From NCBI RefSeq assembly GCF_016125575.1, contig NZ_WGLM01000002.1, forward strand, positions 434,001 through 498,000: 64,000 bases of DNA, read 5' to 3'. Positions 24,395 to 32,911 of the stretch are shown here, piece after piece. The translations under genes and the position numbers were made by a program. The stretch comes from Limimaricola sp. GTDB lineage: Bacteria > Pseudomonadota > Alphaproteobacteria > Rhodobacterales > Rhodobacteraceae. The notes beneath the pieces were generated by a model that saw nothing but the letters and a program-made list of their open reading frames with translations, ran no database searches and was not told the DNA's origin. How positions within the stretch are numbered: position 1 is the first letter of the stretch; each line of letters begins with the position of its first letter.

Positions 24395-25015
24395 ATGGAC
24401 AAGGTCAGTTTCACCCAGATGAAGGACGGGACGCGCGAGGAATACGAATTCCTGACCGCGCAAGAGATCGCCCACACCCGCCATACCGCGCAGCGGTTGA
24501 TGACGGCGTTGGTGGATCTGGACCAGAGCTTGTCGGGATACCAGATCACCCGGCTGGGCCATTCTTTGCAATCGGCCACGCGGGCGTGGCGCGACGGGGC
24601 CGATACCGACTGGGTTGTCAGTGCCCTGCTGCACGACATCGGCGACATCTACGCCCCCTACAATCACGATGAATACGCCGCGACCATCCTGCGCCCCTTC
24701 GTGCGCGAGCAGTGCGCATGGTGCGTGCAGACCCATGGCGATTTCCAGATGCTTTATTACGGCCACCACCTGCCCGGGTTTGACCAGAACAAGCGCGAAC
24801 GGCATCGCGGCCACGTCTATTTCGACGATTGCGCGCAATTCTGCGAGCGCTGGGACCAGGCGAGCTTTGATCCCGCCTATGACACGCTGCAGCTCGATTT
24901 CTTTGCGCCGATGGTCGAGGAGGTGTTTGCGCGCAAACCCTACGACCCCGCTGTGCTTCGCCCAGGCGCGCGTGAACCGCTGACCGATCCGACCCGCGCC
25001 GCCGCAAGGGCCTGA
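24395..25015 (+). CDS. HD-domain protein, PhnZ/TmpB-like oxygenase candidate
   Basis: A 206-residue HD-superfamily protein. Metal-ligand candidates are His56 (RLGHSLQSATRA), His80-Asp81 (ALLHDIGD), His91 (YNHDEYAA), His114 (VQTHGDF) and an Asp in WDQASFDP. This spacing and the LxHSLQ...LLHDIGD pattern resemble the mixed-valence di-iron oxygenases PhnZ, TmpB and MIOX more than phosphohydrolases. ATG 24395 is chosen for the GGGAGGG just before it. It is the only plus-strand gene inside the XpaC-TelA-SPFH region. The reaction is not known. Confidence 0.7.
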   Translation: MDKVSFTQMKDGTREEYEFLTAQEIAHTRHTAQRLMTALVDLDQSLSGYQITRLGHSLQSATRAWRDGADTDWVVSALLHDIGDIYAPYNHDEYAATILRPFVREQCAWCVQTHGDFQMLYYGHHLPGFDQNKRERHRGHVYFDDCAQFCERWDQASFDPAYDTLQLDFFAPMVEEVFARKPYDPAVLRPGAREPLTDPTRAAARA

Positions 25016-25032
25016 GGGGCGGCCCCGCTCCC

Positions 25033-26004
25033 TCATACGCCTTGACCTTGCGTCGCCATCAACTCGTGGGCGATCACCCGCGCAATGGGGGCGGCCTCGG
25101 CAGCGGTCATGCCGGTCTTCAGGCGCGGGTCGTAAAGCATCCGCAGCATCAGGGCGTCCTGTTTGGTCAAGAGCGCGAATTCCTGGTCGTCATTGAAGAT
25201 CGATGGCCGCGCCTCGGGGCTGTCATTGGCCAGCCCCATGCCCTGTGCCAGTTCCTCTTGAATGCAGGCGATGCGCATTGCGTCGGGATGTTCGGCCCGG
25301 ATTACCGCGATGGCATCGGCATAGCTGTAGGAATCGCCCCGCGCAAAGGCGATGACGACACAGAACTGATCACGCGGCAACGTCACAAGGGTTTGAACAG
25401 ACCCTTCATCGATCCCCGGAAGCAGGCTTCGAAAGAGCGGCGCGCCGGCCTGCCGTTCATCCTCGTTGAGAAACAGCACGAAATAATTGGGCGCGGTATC
25501 GGTACGGGTGATGGGCACCCCGGTGAGGCGCGACAGCTTGGCGGCATAGGCCGCCACACTGGCCCGGTCGCGGCTGCGCTGGTCCTCGGGAACCGAGGCG
25601 CCGAAGATCGTCGACATCCGGATCGGTCGATCCCAGCGGCGCAGGCGGGTTTCGGTGGCGCGCGGATGGTTCAGATCGCCCTCGCCCGAATATTCATTGA
25701 AAAGCGCGATGCGGATGAAGTTGCGCGTCAGATCGGTGTCGGTGAAGGGCGCATCTGGCCCGCCACCATCGCCGCGCAGCAGGCCCTGCTGGATCAGGTC
25801 TTTCTGCACACGCGCATAATAGCGCGCCAAGGCCTGGCTTTCGGCCGAAGGGGCGGGCGTGGCAGGGGCCGCGCTGACCGGGCGTTCGGCCGGAGGGGCC
25901 GAGGTGACGGGCGGGCCGGAGACGGGCAGCGGCATCGCACAGGCGGAAAGCCCGCCTGCCGCGATGATCAACCGCAGGGCCGTGGCCCAGTTTCCCCGGC
26001 CCAT
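25033..26004 (-). CDS. DUF2927 family lipoprotein
   Basis: A 323-residue exported lipoprotein: signal sequence with lipobox LSAC (Cys at residue 22), a Pro/Ala/Ser-rich linker, then the DUF2927 domain (TDTDLTRNFIRIALFNEYSG, a polar middle, and a C-terminal AQGMGLANDSPEARPSIFND). DUF2927 is often described as a probable zinc-protease-like fold; no clear HExxH is seen. It is 13 nt downstream of the TelA gene and so probably in its operon. Function unknown. Confidence 0.8.
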   Translation of the reverse strand: MGRGNWATALRLIIAAGGLSACAMPLPVSGPPVTSAPPAERPVSAAPATPAPSAESQALARYYARVQKDLIQQGLLRGDGGGPDAPFTDTDLTRNFIRIALFNEYSGEGDLNHPRATETRLRRWDRPIRMSTIFGASVPEDQRSRDRASVAAYAAKLSRLTGVPITRTDTAPNYFVLFLNEDERQAGAPLFRSLLPGIDEGSVQTLVTLPRDQFCVVIAFARGDSYSYADAIAVIRAEHPDAMRIACIQEELAQGMGLANDSPEARPSIFNDDQEFALLTKQDALMLRMLYDPRLKTGMTAAEAAPIARVIAHELMATQGQGV

Positions 26005-26017
26005 CGTCGTGGTTGCC

Positions 26018-27202
26018 TCAGGCCTGACCCTGGTCGGGCGCGGCGGCGTCGGGGGTGTGGGCCTTGGCCGCGGCCAGCGTGTCCTTCAGGTCGGCCTCCA
26101 TCTTTTGCAGATCCTGTTCGGCTGCGGCGCGTTTGCGCTTGCCCTCGTCGGCAATCTGCAGGCTTTCGTTGATGGTGGCGATCAGGTCGGCGTTCGCCTT
26201 TTTCACCGCCTCGATGTCGAACACGCCGCGCTCCATCTCGGTGCGCACCACCTTGTTGGCCTCGCGCAGGTTCTTGGCATTGGCGGTCAGCAGATCGTTG
26301 GTCAGGTCATTGGCCGCACGCACCGATTGCGCCGCCTCGGACGAGCGTTGGATCGTCACCGCCTGCGCCAGCTGCGTCTCCCAAAGCGGCACGGTGTTGA
26401 CGAGGGTCGAGTTGATCTTGGTCACAAGGCTCTTGTCGTTTTCCTGCACCAGCCGGATCGAGGGCAGCGACTGCATTGTCACCTGCCGCGTCAGTTTCAG
26501 GTCGTAGACCCGGCGTTCCAGATCGTCGCGCGCGGCGCGCAGGTCGCGCAGTTCCTGCGCCTTCATCACGCCCGCATCCTCGGCCGCGGCGGCGACTTCG
26601 GCCTCCTTTGCGGGGATCGTCGTGCCGTCGAGTTCCTTCAGCTTGGCCTCGCCGGCGGCGATGTAAAGCGCCAGCTCGTCATAGAATTTCAGCGTCCGGT
26701 CGTAGAGGATGTCGAGCGACTCGATGTCCTTCATCAGGACATGCTCGTGGCGCAGCAGGTCGTCGGTGATCTTGTCGATCTGTCCCTGCACCTCTTCGAA
26801 ACGGGCCACGAATTTGGCCATCGGCGCGGCCCGGCCCATCAGCTTTTCCCACCACGATTGCTTGCGCCGCACGTCCAGCTCGCTGACCGAGAAGCCGCGG
26901 ATCGTGGTCACGATGTCGCGCAGGCTGTCGCCCGCCGGGCCCACGTCCTTGTTGCGCACGCCTTCCAGCATGGACTGGCTGATTTCCTGCAGACCCGCTT
27001 GCGCGCCCGACCCGAAGTTGACGATCGAATTGGTGTCGGTCATGTCGATTTCGGCCATCCGCTTGGCAATTGCGTCCGAGGTGGGCGCATCTGCGGATTC
27101 GAGTGGCACGATATCGGCGGCGGGTTCCGGCAGGATCGCCTTGGTCACTTTCTCGACCTGCGCAAGCGCGGCGGTCGCCTGATCGCGGACTGTATCGGAC
27201 AT
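26018..27202 (-). CDS. telA: toxic anion resistance protein TelA family
   Basis: A 394-residue, highly charged, mostly alpha-helical protein of the TelA/YaaN family. Family landmarks are RKQSWWEKLMG followed by FEEVQGQIDKITDDLLRHEHVLMKDI and later DLKLTRQVTMQSLPSIRLVQENDK. Members are linked with tellurite and other toxic anion tolerance and with cell envelope stress, but no biochemical activity is established. It is 21 nt downstream of the XpaC-like gene, the same pairing as xpaC-yaaN in Bacillus. Confidence 0.88.
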   Translation of the reverse strand: MSDTVRDQATAALAQVEKVTKAILPEPAADIVPLESADAPTSDAIAKRMAEIDMTDTNSIVNFGSGAQAGLQEISQSMLEGVRNKDVGPAGDSLRDIVTTIRGFSVSELDVRRKQSWWEKLMGRAAPMAKFVARFEEVQGQIDKITDDLLRHEHVLMKDIESLDILYDRTLKFYDELALYIAAGEAKLKELDGTTIPAKEAEVAAAAEDAGVMKAQELRDLRAARDDLERRVYDLKLTRQVTMQSLPSIRLVQENDKSLVTKINSTLVNTVPLWETQLAQAVTIQRSSEAAQSVRAANDLTNDLLTANAKNLREANKVVRTEMERGVFDIEAVKKANADLIATINESLQIADEGKRKRAAAEQDLQKMEADLKDTLAAAKAHTPDAAAPDQGQA

Positions 27203-27223
27203 GTTGGTTCCCTCGTTTTTGGC

Positions 27224-28111
27224 TTATGAGTTGGTGGTGTCCGGTTTGATGCCCTCGCGGCTCAACCGGTCCCGCAATACCTTGATTTCGATATCCATAT
27301 CGGTGCGCCCGCCCTCCTGCAGATGCGCCGTCATCGTGGTGAAATTGGTTTCCAGATCGCCCAGAAGCGCCTCGTAATCGGTGCGGGCGTCGGCGTCATG
27401 GCTACGGCCATAGACCTCGGCGAACTTGGTCGAGGCATCGCGCGCACCCATCAGATAGACCGTCAGGTACTTGCGCGCCCCGGTCAGGTCTCCGGGGTCT
27501 TCCTGCACGGTGCGGATCATCCTGCGCGCGGTCGCCTGAAACGCCGCCACGCGGGCTGACAGGGCGCGGTCCTTCAACTGGTCGATCTGCCCGGCCATCG
27601 CCGACAGATAGGCCTCGGCCTCGTCCACGACACGGGCAACGCGATCCTGCTGAAAGGTGTCGATGCCTTCGATACGCTTGTCGGCCAACGGGTCGATCCC
27701 GAACGCCGCGACGTGCAGGGCCGCCGCCGCGACGCCGTAAATCACCGCGCCCACCATGCCCGCCGTGCCGGTCCATGCCGCCACACCAATGCCGATGCCG
27801 GTCAGCCCTGCGGCCAGCATCTTGCGCGGCAGCGCGGGGCGGCGCGCCACCTTGCGTGCGTCATAGGCGGCCTCGGCCCGCAGCCCCTCGCGCAAGAGCC
27901 ATGCGCCCAGCGCCAGCATTGCCGCGCCGATCAGGGACAGGCCCAGCACCACCGGCCCATCGCGCAGCGCCGAAAAGGCCAGCACGACGGGCGGCAGAAA
28001 CATCAGGTTCGCCTTGGCGCCCACCGGGTCGACCATGCGCCCGTCGGCAGGGTCGGGCGTATGGCCGGCAGGGGCACCGGGGCTGTATTTGCCGCCAAAA
28101 CGTTCGGCCAT
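27224..28111 (-). CDS. xpaC: XpaC-like (5-bromo-4-chloroindolyl phosphate hydrolysis) protein
   Basis: A 295-residue protein of the XpaC family. Two hydrophobic hairpins lie in the first half (NLMFLPPVVLAFSALRD...GPVVLGLSLIGAAMLALGAW and a second around ALTGIGIGVAAWTG), and a long helical cytoplasmic C-domain follows. XpaC was named for hydrolysis of a chromogenic phosphate in Bacillus; whether the protein is itself a phosphatase is doubtful. It is the first gene of the XpaC-TelA-DUF2927 operon. ATG 28111 is chosen because GGAGG lies 6 nt upstream; 28114 is an adjacent alternative. Confidence 0.8.
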   Translation of the reverse strand: MAERFGGKYSPGAPAGHTPDPADGRMVDPVGAKANLMFLPPVVLAFSALRDGPVVLGLSLIGAAMLALGAWLLREGLRAEAAYDARKVARRPALPRKMLAAGLTGIGIGVAAWTGTAGMVGAVIYGVAAAALHVAAFGIDPLADKRIEGIDTFQQDRVARVVDEAEAYLSAMAGQIDQLKDRALSARVAAFQATARRMIRTVQEDPGDLTGARKYLTVYLMGARDASTKFAEVYGRSHDADARTDYEALLGDLETNFTTMTAHLQEGGRTDMDIEIKVLRDRLSREGIKPDTTNS

Positions 28112-28447
28112 CATCTGCCTCCGGGGGTGTGCCTTGCAATCTGACCTCTTGGCGCGCAACCGCAGAGGCCTTCGAGAATCTGTCCGTGGTCCTAAAGCTC
28201 ATGCCTTGTGATCCATCGAGAAAGTAGTGGATGGACCCCTTCGCCGCTAGGGGGAAGTTTTCCGTCGATGGCCCGGATCGGCCCCATCGTGACCAAACGA
28301 AACCGGCCCAAGTCGTGTTCCTGAGGATGGTCCGGCCGGGCCGGGATTAGACAGAATTGGCCATTTTTGATAAGATCCGGAGTCGTTTCCATTGCAGGAG
28401 ACCACCTACCAGACAACCAAGAACCTGATGAAAAAGGGGGATAGGAA
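28112..28447. other. intergenic region between divergent xpaC and a small secreted-protein gene
   Basis: About 336 bases without a convincing gene, visibly richer in A and T than the coding DNA around it in its right half. It should hold the promoters of both neighbours. I see no strong palindrome. A minus-strand frame at 28192-28488 has no ribosome binding site and overlaps the next gene antisense, so it is not called. Confidence 0.6.
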
Positions 28448-28720
28448 ATGTCGATTTCACGGATTTGTTTTGCCGTGGGGGCGTTCATGCTTGTCGCTGT
28501 TCAGGCGCAGGCTGGCTGCCTCAGCATTGTTCAGAACGGAATTTATTCGGCCTGGCAAAACAACTGCAACCGGCAAGTTTATGTCACTTGGGACGACCAA
28601 GGGTATTGCGACTGGGATTGCGGTGAATGGCTTGGCCCATATGACACCGTCTCGGCCGGTATCGAAGGCAGAGTCAATTGGTGCGAATACTACGACGGCG
28701 CTTCGGGCGGTCCTTGCTGA
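28448..28720 (+). CDS. small secreted cysteine-rich protein, unknown
   Basis: A 90-residue protein with a signal peptide (MSISRICFAVGAFMLVAVQA, cut near AQAG) and about 70 mature residues holding six cysteines (Cys at GCLS, NNCN, GYCDWDC, NWCEYY and the C-terminal residue). It is rich in Trp and Tyr. The even number of cysteines suggests three disulfides in the periplasm or outside. AAAGGGGGATAGGAA precedes the ATG. Codon use is less GC-biased than neighbours, which may mean recent acquisition. I recognise no family. Confidence 0.65.
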   Translation: MSISRICFAVGAFMLVAVQAQAGCLSIVQNGIYSAWQNNCNRQVYVTWDDQGYCDWDCGEWLGPYDTVSAGIEGRVNWCEYYDGASGGPC

Positions 28721-28738
28721 GGCAAGTGCGGTAAGCCT

Positions 28739-28948
28739 TCAGGCGGCTCCCAAAAGGCCGCTGGTCACGCCCAGCATCAGCACCAGAAGCAGGATGTAGG
28801 CGACAAGGCGAATCCCCTCGGGCATTTCGGCAACCTTTCGTGTTCCGTCCGAAACCAGCGCCCCGGCCGTTCGCATCGCCTGCATCACCGCGTTCAACGC
28901 AACGGCGATCGCCGCAAGAAGCAGGAAGAACAGGATGAGGCGTGCCAT
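28739..28948 (-). CDS. small two-helix membrane protein, unknown
   Basis: A 69-residue protein with two hydrophobic helices (ILFFLLLAAIAVALNAVMQA and VAYILLLVLMLGVTSGLL) joined by a polar loop that carries most of its charge (SDGTRKVAEMPEG). No family is recognised. GGAGG in the sequence just upstream on the minus strand (GGGAGGCCCCTG before ATG) supports translation. It faces the small secreted-protein gene, ending 18 nt from it. Confidence 0.6.
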   Translation of the reverse strand: MARLILFFLLLAAIAVALNAVMQAMRTAGALVSDGTRKVAEMPEGIRLVAYILLLVLMLGVTSGLLGAA

Positions 28949-29048
28949 CAGGGGCCTCCCGGAAACGCGTCATGGCGCCCGTATCAAGACGCCGGAATGA
29001 CGCCGCGTCGGGGCCGCAGGGGAAAGATGCCCACGCAGGGGCCCGGCA

Positions 29049-29915
<867 letters not shown>

Positions 29916-29958
29916 CCCCCTCCCTTGCCCTGCTTCGCGCCGCCGCGCAACGGCCCCG

Positions 29959-29980
29959 CTTCATCTTGCCCCAAATACTC
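29959..29980 (-). repeat. dispersed intergenic repeat, copy A
   Basis: On the minus strand the 22-nt core begins GAGTATTT and ends CAAGATGAAG. It is preceded by a small hairpin segment (GCCTACGGCGGGC). It lies between the divergent rluB and tadA genes. Three other copies are in the window (31135-31156, 48592-48613, 62680-62701). Confidence 0.75.
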
Positions 29981-30038
29981 GCCCGCCGTAGGCGTCCGGC
30001 GGCTTGCGCCGGGAACCGGGCCGGGCATGATGGGCGTC

Positions 30039-30488
30039 ATGACGTTCCGCAGTTTCATGGATATCGCGCTGGCCGAGGCGCGCGACGCGGCGCTTCGCGG
30101 CGAGGTGCCGGTGGGTGCGGTGGTGGTAGGCCCCGACGGCACGGTTGTGGCGCGCGCGGGCAACCGCACCCGCGAGACGGCCGATCCCTCCGCCCATGCC
30201 GAGATGCTGGCCCTGCGCGCAGCCTGCGCCGCGACGGGCGACGAACGGTTGCCGGGCCACGACCTCTACGTCACGCTGGAACCCTGCCCGATGTGCGCGG
30301 CGGCCATCGGTTTCGCCCGCATCGCGCGGCTTTACTACGGCGCGCCCGATCCCAAGTCGGGCGGCGTGGCGCAGGGGCCGCGGATCTTTTCCCATCCGCA
30401 ATGCCATCACGCCCCGGAGGTCTATGACGGTTTTGCCGCCGAGGAGAGCGCGGCGCTGCTTAAGGCGTTCTTTGCCGAGCGGCGGTGA
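30039..30488 (+). CDS. tadA: tRNA-specific adenosine deaminase TadA
   Basis: A 149-residue zinc deaminase that converts adenosine 34 of tRNA-Arg(ACG) to inosine, an essential step for wobble decoding. The zinc ligands and catalytic Glu are in SAHAEMLAL and LEPCPMCAAAIG; the dimer motif and the C-terminal YDGFAAEESAALLKAFF fit TadA. ATG codons at 30027 and 30030 are alternative starts in the same frame; 30039 gives the usual N-terminus (TFRSFMDIALAEA). Confidence 0.9.
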   Translation: MTFRSFMDIALAEARDAALRGEVPVGAVVVGPDGTVVARAGNRTRETADPSAHAEMLALRAACAATGDERLPGHDLYVTLEPCPMCAAAIGFARIARLYYGAPDPKSGGVAQGPRIFSHPQCHHAPEVYDGFAAEESAALLKAFFAERR

Positions 30489-30554
30489 GACCGCGCCTTG
30501 CCGGACGGCCCGCGAGGGTTAGCTTTTTCGCGAAGCCGACCGAGAGGGCCCCCG

Positions 30555-31100
30555 ATGCGCCGCACCACCATTCTTGCCCTTGCCCTCTGTCTTGCCCCGC
30601 CCGCCCTCCATGCAGGCGATGCGGCTGCGCCCGACCCGCGCGTCGCCTCGCTGATGGCGGGGCTCGTGATGAGCGAGCGCGAGGGCTGGATGCTGGATTA
30701 CCTCTTCGCCCACCAGAAGCCCGAGATCGCCGCGGCCCTGGCGCGGCTGAGCGGCTATGACACCGAGACGTTCCGCGCCACCGCGCGGCAGGGCTATGCC
30801 CAGCGCGCCGAAACCCTGGGCGTGGTCGATGCCCGCGCCTTTCCCGACAAGGCGCTGCGCGGCGAGGCCGGCGGCTGGCGCTGGGCGATGGTGCCGGTGC
30901 TGACCACCTACGAATACGTGGGCACCGGGAAACGCTTCACCATCTGCGCGAACTGGCTGGCCTATGGCGACGGGACGCGCTGGTATCTCGAACAGTTGTC
31001 GGATTTTGCCACCCGCGATGCCCTGCGCAAGGGGGTTCCGGCGCTTGCCGATGCGCCGCTGGGCACCCGGCCCGCCTGCGGTGATGCGCTGATTGGGTAA
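30555..31100 (+). CDS. exported protein of unknown function
   Basis: A 181-residue protein with a signal peptide (MRRTTILALALCLAPPALHA). The mature part is mainly helical in the first half, with a tryptophan-rich segment (AGGWRWAMVPVLTTYEYVG) and two cysteines (TICANW and RPACGD) that could pair. No family is recognised and no catalytic motif is seen. It follows tadA by 66 nt on the same strand. Confidence 0.7.
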   Translation: MRRTTILALALCLAPPALHAGDAAAPDPRVASLMAGLVMSEREGWMLDYLFAHQKPEIAAALARLSGYDTETFRATARQGYAQRAETLGVVDARAFPDKALRGEAGGWRWAMVPVLTTYEYVGTGKRFTICANWLAYGDGTRWYLEQLSDFATRDALRKGVPALADAPLGTRPACGDALIG

Positions 31101-31102
31101 GG

Positions 31103-31125
31103 GCGGGGGGCTGTCTGCCCCCCGC
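31103..31125 (+). terminator. 9-bp GC hairpin 3' of the exported-protein gene
   Basis: Perfect arms GCGGGGGGC (31103-31111) and GCCCCCCGC (31117-31125) with a 5-nt loop follow the stop codon by 2 nt. The AGTATTT of the dispersed repeat lies 10 nt beyond and is the only weak T-rich stretch. This resembles a poor intrinsic terminator between convergent genes. Confidence 0.5.
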
Positions 31126-31134
31126 ACCCCCCGA

Positions 31135-31156
31135 GAGTATTTCCGGCCAGAAGAAG
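31135..31156 (+). repeat. dispersed intergenic repeat, copy B
   Basis: A diverged copy of the repeat: GAGTATTT at its start and AGAAGAAG at its end. It follows the hairpin at 31103-31125 and lies between convergent genes. Confidence 0.65.
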
Positions 31157-31169
31157 GGCCGGTGGCGGT

Positions 31170-31862
31170 TCAGATGGTCACGCTGTCCATCGGGTTGAGG
31201 TCATGCACGTCGACGCCGGGCAGTCCGGCCTTCAGCGCGTCGGCATTCTGCGCCAGCAGCGGGAAAGTCTTGTAATGGCATGGAATGACCGTCTTGAAGT
31301 TGAAGTAGCGCTTGGCGGCATAGGCGGCGCGTTCCATGTCCATGGTGAAGTGGCCGCCCGCGGCGAGGATGCCGATGTCGGGTTTGTGGTAATCGCCCAT
31401 CCAGTCCATGTCGGCCATGATGTCGGTGTCGCCCGAAAGGTAGATCGTGTGGCCCTCGCCCGCGATCATGTAGCCGCCCTCGGCGCCTGCATAGACCGGG
31501 CCGTTCTCGCCTTCGAGCGAGGAGGAATGGACCGCGTTGACCAGCGTCGCCTTGACGCCGCCGAGGCTGACCGTGCCGCCCTTGTTCATGCCGATGACGT
31601 TGGTGCCATGGGCCTTGGCGAACCATGTCATCAGGTCGTAGATGCCCACCACCGGCACGCTCAGCTCGGCGGCCAGCGCAGGCACTTCGGAGGCATGGTC
31701 GCCATGGCCATGGGTCAGCAGGATGGCGGTGGCGCCGGCAATCGCCTCGGCCTTGCGTTCGGCGGGAAAGACGGGATTGCCGTCAAGCCAGGGGTCGATC
31801 AGCAGCTCCTGGTCGGCGATCTCGATACGAAAGCTTGCGTGTCCGAGCCACGTGATTTTCAT
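31170..31862 (-). CDS. metal-dependent hydrolase, UPF0173 (beta-lactamase fold)
   Basis: A 230-residue metallo-beta-lactamase-fold protein of the UPF0173 family. The metal motif is THGHGDHASE, followed by NAVHSSS, SGDTDIM and a C-terminal PCHYKTFP histidine. The substrate is unknown for this family. ATG 31862 gives the standard start KITWLGHASFRIE; an in-frame start further upstream lacks similarity. AAAGGAGCAGACCC lies just before the ATG. Confidence 0.87.
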   Translation of the reverse strand: MKITWLGHASFRIEIADQELLIDPWLDGNPVFPAERKAEAIAGATAILLTHGHGDHASEVPALAAELSVPVVGIYDLMTWFAKAHGTNVIGMNKGGTVSLGGVKATLVNAVHSSSLEGENGPVYAGAEGGYMIAGEGHTIYLSGDTDIMADMDWMGDYHKPDIGILAAGGHFTMDMERAAYAAKRYFNFKTVIPCHYKTFPLLAQNADALKAGLPGVDVHDLNPMDSVTI

Positions 31863-31920
31863 GGGTCTGCTCCTTTGGTTGGGATGGCGGAAGAGTAGGG
31901 CGAGGGTCGGGCAGCGCAAG

Positions 31921-32583
31921 ATGGACTGGACGCAAAAGATCGACGGCTATTGCGAGCGGACCGGCCCCGCCTTCTGGGCCGAGCCGGTCAACGCGCTGAC
32001 GAACCTCGCCTTTCTGGTGGTCGCGGTGCTGATGTGGCGGCTGGCGGGGCGCGATGCGACGGGCCGGGCACTGTCGGCGGTTCTCTTCGCGATCGGGCTG
32101 GGCTCGTTCCTCTTTCACACCGAGGCGACGGCCTGGGCCTCGCTCGCCGACACGATCCCGATCGCGGTTTTCATCCTGTTCTACCTTTTTGCCGTGAACC
32201 GCGACGTGCTGGGGCTGCGCCCCGGATGGTCCGCGTTGGCGACGGCGGGGTTCTTTCCCTACGCGGCGCTTGTCGTGGCGGTGTTGGCACGGGTGCCGTT
32301 CCTGCGCATCTCGGCGGCCTACTGGACGGTGCCGCTGCTGCTGGTGATCTACACGGTGGCGCTCCGGCGGCGTTGGCCGGTGCTGGCGCGGGGTTTTCTG
32401 GTGGGGGCGGGGCTGTTGTCGGCCTCGCTGGTGGCGCGTTCGCTCGACATGGTCCTGTGCCCGGTCTGGCCGCTGGGCACGCATTTCCTGTGGCACCTGC
32501 TGAACGCAGTGATGCTGGGCTGGATGATTGCCGTTCTGCTGGATCATCGCGCCACGCATCCGCTTGCGACTGGCGGGGGGTGA
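31921..32583 (+). CDS. ceramidase / alkaline phytoceramidase-like membrane protein
   Basis: A 220-residue membrane protein with about seven helices, matching the ceramidase (aPHC) family within the CREST superfamily. Conserved histidines and aspartates appear in [20 protein letters not shown] and in [11 protein letters not shown] near the C-terminus; these would bind the catalytic zinc. It may hydrolyse an amide-linked lipid; ceramides are not expected in most Rhodobacterales, so the natural substrate is open. It diverges from the UPF0173 gene by 58 nt. Confidence 0.78.
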   Translation: MDWTQKIDGYCERTGPAFWAEPVNALTNLAFLVVAVLMWRLAGRDATGRALSAVLFAIGLGSFLFHTEATAWASLADTIPIAVFILFYLFAVNRDVLGLRPGWSALATAGFFPYAALVVAVLARVPFLRISAAYWTVPLLLVIYTVALRRRWPVLARGFLVGAGLLSASLVARSLDMVLCPVWPLGTHFLWHLLNAVMLGWMIAVLLDHRATHPLATGGG

Positions 32584-32623
32584 AGGTAAAGCCGGGGCCG
32601 ACCCTTTGACGAAAGGCGGACCC

Positions 32624-32911
32624 ATGTCGATCGACGAAAGCACCGCGCGCCGGGTGGCCAAGCTGGCGCGGATCAAGGTGGAAGAGGCGCAGTTGCCTGC
32701 GCTGGCGCAGGAATTCAGCGCGATCCTCGGCTTCATCGAGCAGCTGAACGAGGTCGATGTCGAGGGCGTGGAGCCGATGACCTCGGTCACGCCGATGCGG
32801 CTGAAGCGGCGCGATGACGTGGTGACCGATGGCAACCAGCAGGCCGCCGTACTGGCCAATGCGCCCGATGCCCGCGAGGGGTTCTTTGCCGTGCCGAAGG
32901 TGGTGGAATGA
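32624..32911 (+). CDS. gatC: Asp/Glu-tRNA amidotransferase subunit C
   Basis: A 95-residue GatC, the small belt subunit that holds GatA and GatB together in the enzyme that amidates Glu-tRNA(Gln) and Asp-tRNA(Asn). The helical [14 protein letters not shown] and the conserved [10 protein letters not shown]...LKRRDDVV are clear. It overlaps gatA by 4 nt (ATGA). gatB is not in the window. Confidence 0.93.
   Translation: MSIDESTARRVAKLARIKVEEAQLPALAQEFSAILGFIEQLNEVDVEGVEPMTSVTPMRLKRRDDVVTDGNQQAAVLANAPDAREGFFAVPKVVE

Noticed and set aside
28192-28488. 98-codon minus-strand frame upstream of xpaC
   Set aside because: No ribosome binding site, no similarity to a known family, and it overlaps the start of the better supported small secreted-protein gene.
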